From Sipunculus nudus (Eukaryota; Annelida; Sipuncula; Golfingiida; Sipunculidae): a DNA stretch of 64,000 nt. The stretch's first letter is position 1; each line of letters opens with the position of its first letter. The translations under genes were made by a program, and so were the position numbers. The stretch spans positions 17,352,729 to 17,416,728 of the forward strand of contig CM049314.1 in the NCBI GenBank assembly GCA_026874595.1, read 5' to 3'. Under the pieces are notes generated by a model. It was not told the origin of the DNA and made no database searches. It saw only the letters and a list, made by a program, of their open reading frames with translations. Positions 61,901 through 64,000 of this stretch are shown one piece after another.

Positions 61901-62250
61901 CCTCCCAAACAGTCTGTTATCACTGGATGACACAGCAGAGGCCTCCCAAACAGTCTGTTATCACTGGATGACACAGCAGAGGCCTCCCAAACAGTCTGTT
62001 ATCACTGGATGACACAGCAGAGGCCTCCCAAACAGTCTGTTATCACTGGATGACACAGCAGGGGCCTCCCAAACAGTCTGTCATCACTGGATGACACAGC
62101 AGGGCCCCCGCACACAGTCTGTCATCACTTGATGACACAGCAGGGGCCTCCCACACAGTCTGTCATCACTTGATGACACAGCAGAGGCCTCCCAAACAGT
62201 CTGTTATCACTGGATGACACAGCAGAGGCCTCCCAAACAGTCTGTCATCA
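43909..62250. repeat. 18.3-kb satellite array of 41-bp monomers (~447 copies)
   Basis: Monomers of 41 bases contain in order GATGACACAGCAG, then (A/G)GGGCCTCCCA or GAGGCCTCCCA, then (C/A)ACAGTCTGT and (C/T)ATCACT(G/T). Spacing is exactly 41 over nearly the whole array. Main variable sites are gagg/gggg, cccacac/cccaaac/ttccacac, gtcatc/gttatc and cactgg/cacttg. The first units (43909-44100) are 51 bases long with an extra ctgctgggtc-like block. Eight short 25-base monomers (catcatcgcctccc) mark 45651, 47398, 48407, 51999, 53334, 55532, 57236 and 59393. Since 41 is not a multiple of three, long ORFs are rare; those of 60-64 codons (44004-44186, 52476-52670, 53131-53325 and their copies) are by-products. 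It probably lies in an intron of the minus-strand gene. Confidence 0.97.
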
Positions 62251-64000
62251 GAGGAATTTTTTTTAATCTGGTGCAATTAATAGCTGGGTGTGGCATTTAA
62301 CATCATGTTATCAACCAGAGAATTGAGAGAAAAAGAAAATCAAAACATGTCTCTCACACCTAACACATCCTACTTTCACAGTCTGTTTAGAGCATTTCAT
62401 TGAAAAGAGATCACTCAATGAAATGTCCAATGTTTTGTGATATACTAATCAAGTGGATCTTCTGTTATGTTCAAAAACATGTGTATGATGAGTCAAAATT
62501 AGCTTTCCCATATCACAGGATGAGTGAATGAAATAAGATAAACTGAAAAAGAAATTCTTAAAAGTATAAATAGCAGTATTCTTGAAAAATAAACATCTGA
62601 TGCAAATCTGTCACCTATGACTAATATTGTGCCATAAGGTCAGTGTATGAAAATCAGCCATATTGATGATTAAGAATAAGCATGGGAAGAGGGATGAATA
62701 GAATTTGAGTGTTGCCCTCTGGAGGAACTTAAAAAAAGTCCACCCATGAAAACTTTTTACAAAAGGCCCCAGTCTTACACGGGAGGGTTAATTAGAGACT
62801 ATTTAGACCATATCATTGCTATTTATGGAATGTTAAAATGATCGTGCAGCCAGCAATATGGTTCTAACACAATCTTATCTCTGTGTGACAGAATTACCAG
62901 GAAAGATAACAGTCATAAACAGCTGATAACATTACCCCTGGAGACCAAGAATGGCTGATGGTCAGGAGATAACATCCCACAAAAAGACAAGATCACAGAA
63001 CAAATACTTCCTGCTGGAGCGACCGGTGGCGGTGATTGGGTACCTAGTGAGACCTCAGTGTTGACTCTGTGGAATCAAATACTCTGCTTGTGCCACAGAC
63101 TGAGCAAGAAGTGTATGCAGCATTTAGTTACACAATTACTGAGTAATGGTGCGTTTGGAACTGAATGTGTTTATGGTAATCACACAATGGGAACTAGTAT
63201 ACACAACATAGAGCATTCCAACTAACTGGGAAACACCATGTCCCTGGCATAGGGAAGGATGTTTTTTATTTTCTTTTTTATAATTTTTTTTAATGTAGAG
63301 GATTATTCATGAATTTGATTGTTATATTTGTTTGTTCTTCATATAAAAATCATTATAAAAAATTTTCTTTGTTTCCATTATGCTTTTGTCAATGTGTTGT
63401 GCAGATGCCATATTTGCTTCCAGTGTCAAAGATGCCTAGCTGATGGCAAGAAAAATTCTCCAGTTCATCATTGATAAACAGGATTTTCAAGTGGTAGCAA
63501 ACATGTTTATCTCATGAATACTATAAATATTACACGAGGGCAACATTTATTTTAGCTAATGCTCTGTCATAATCCATAATTATATACTTGACAATGTGGC
63601 CTGCGCAGCTGCAGGTGTAACTGTAGTTCCTGCAGTAGCCCCCAGGTGTTGACAGGTGGCTTGAGGGCTCTCCGTGAGACCAGCGAAACTGTACTGTATT
63701 TATTTATGACAAACATAAGCTACCAACTAGTGCACCATGTTTAGATTTGAATATAGAGTGGGAATTTAGAATAAATATTCATCAGCTTTGCATGAGTTTC
63801 CTTACATGGCATGCCTTTAGGTAAGGTGTTGGGAAGCAAATGTAAATATCTTATCCTCCTTTTTTTTCAGGAATTACACCTGAAAAAAAATATATTCAGG
63901 GCAGATACATTAAGACTAACAAATACATTCTGATGTTCATACACATACATACTGGTCATTAACATACACTGTACAAAGACACACAAGCAGAACTTTCAAT
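62251..64000. other. Right flank, no gene recognised
   Basis: Unique AT-rich sequence to the right of the array. A 37-codon plus-strand ORF (62951-63064, starting MADGQEITSHKK and including YFLLERPVAVIGYL) looks more protein-like than its neighbours, but has no family match I know. I see no upstream exon for the minus-strand gene. A more GC-rich patch at 63595-63690 is unassigned. Confidence 0.45.

Noticed and set aside
43909-62250. CRISPR array
   Set aside because: Direct head-to-tail repeats without unique spacers, in eukaryotic DNA with introns and retrotransposons. The 41-bp unit repeats without intervening variable sequence.

Overview
This is a eukaryotic, intron-rich, AT-rich invertebrate genome segment. 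No bacterial or phage gene organisation is present. The dispersed non-coding repeats (GC-rich terminal inverted repeats around units carrying gagatat and gacggacagacag motifs) are of a kind I associate with molluscs, bivalves especially. That taxonomic reading is inference.

Gene content. One protein-coding gene can be followed on the minus strand. I place ten exons from splice sites and reading phase, in transcription order: 43472-43558, 37490-37558, 34786-34845, 34101-34204, 23081-23269, 21426-21602, 2688-2805, 1846-1916, 1382-1448 (3' end uncertain) and 617-675. A 9-base micro-exon is possible at 17336-17344. Phases agree at every junction. The roughly 335 residues are charged and acidic at first, then mostly coiled coil. 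I do not recognise the family. The 5' end lies beyond the window or in unread sequence to the right, and the 3' end lies off the left edge.

Mobile elements. A Ty3/Gypsy-type LTR retrotransposon (23612-33300) sits in one intron, antisense to the gene. It has a 4-bp target duplication, a tRNA-Leu-like primer site, gag, protease, RT, RNase H and integrase, all broken by stops and frameshifts. A third ORF in the env position starts 4 bases after a good splice acceptor and encodes a C2H2 finger. A hAT-type element (5401-9140, 8-bp target duplication) holds two further insertions. Several MITE-like elements and three families of non-coding repeats are scattered elsewhere.

Tandem repeats dominate the right third. 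A 41-bp satellite runs from about 43909 to 62250 (about 18.3 kb, about 447 monomers), directly upstream of exon 43472-43558 in gene orientation. It has 51-bp monomers at its left edge, repeated 25-bp short monomers, and internal duplications of 1,009 and 3,902 bp. Smaller minisatellites lie immediately on the donor side of three exons. At 22331-23080 the repeat unit contains the exon's own 5' splice site, so the intron starts with a ladder of donor-like sequences.

Remaining stretches are AT-rich intronic or intergenic DNA in which I see no gene.
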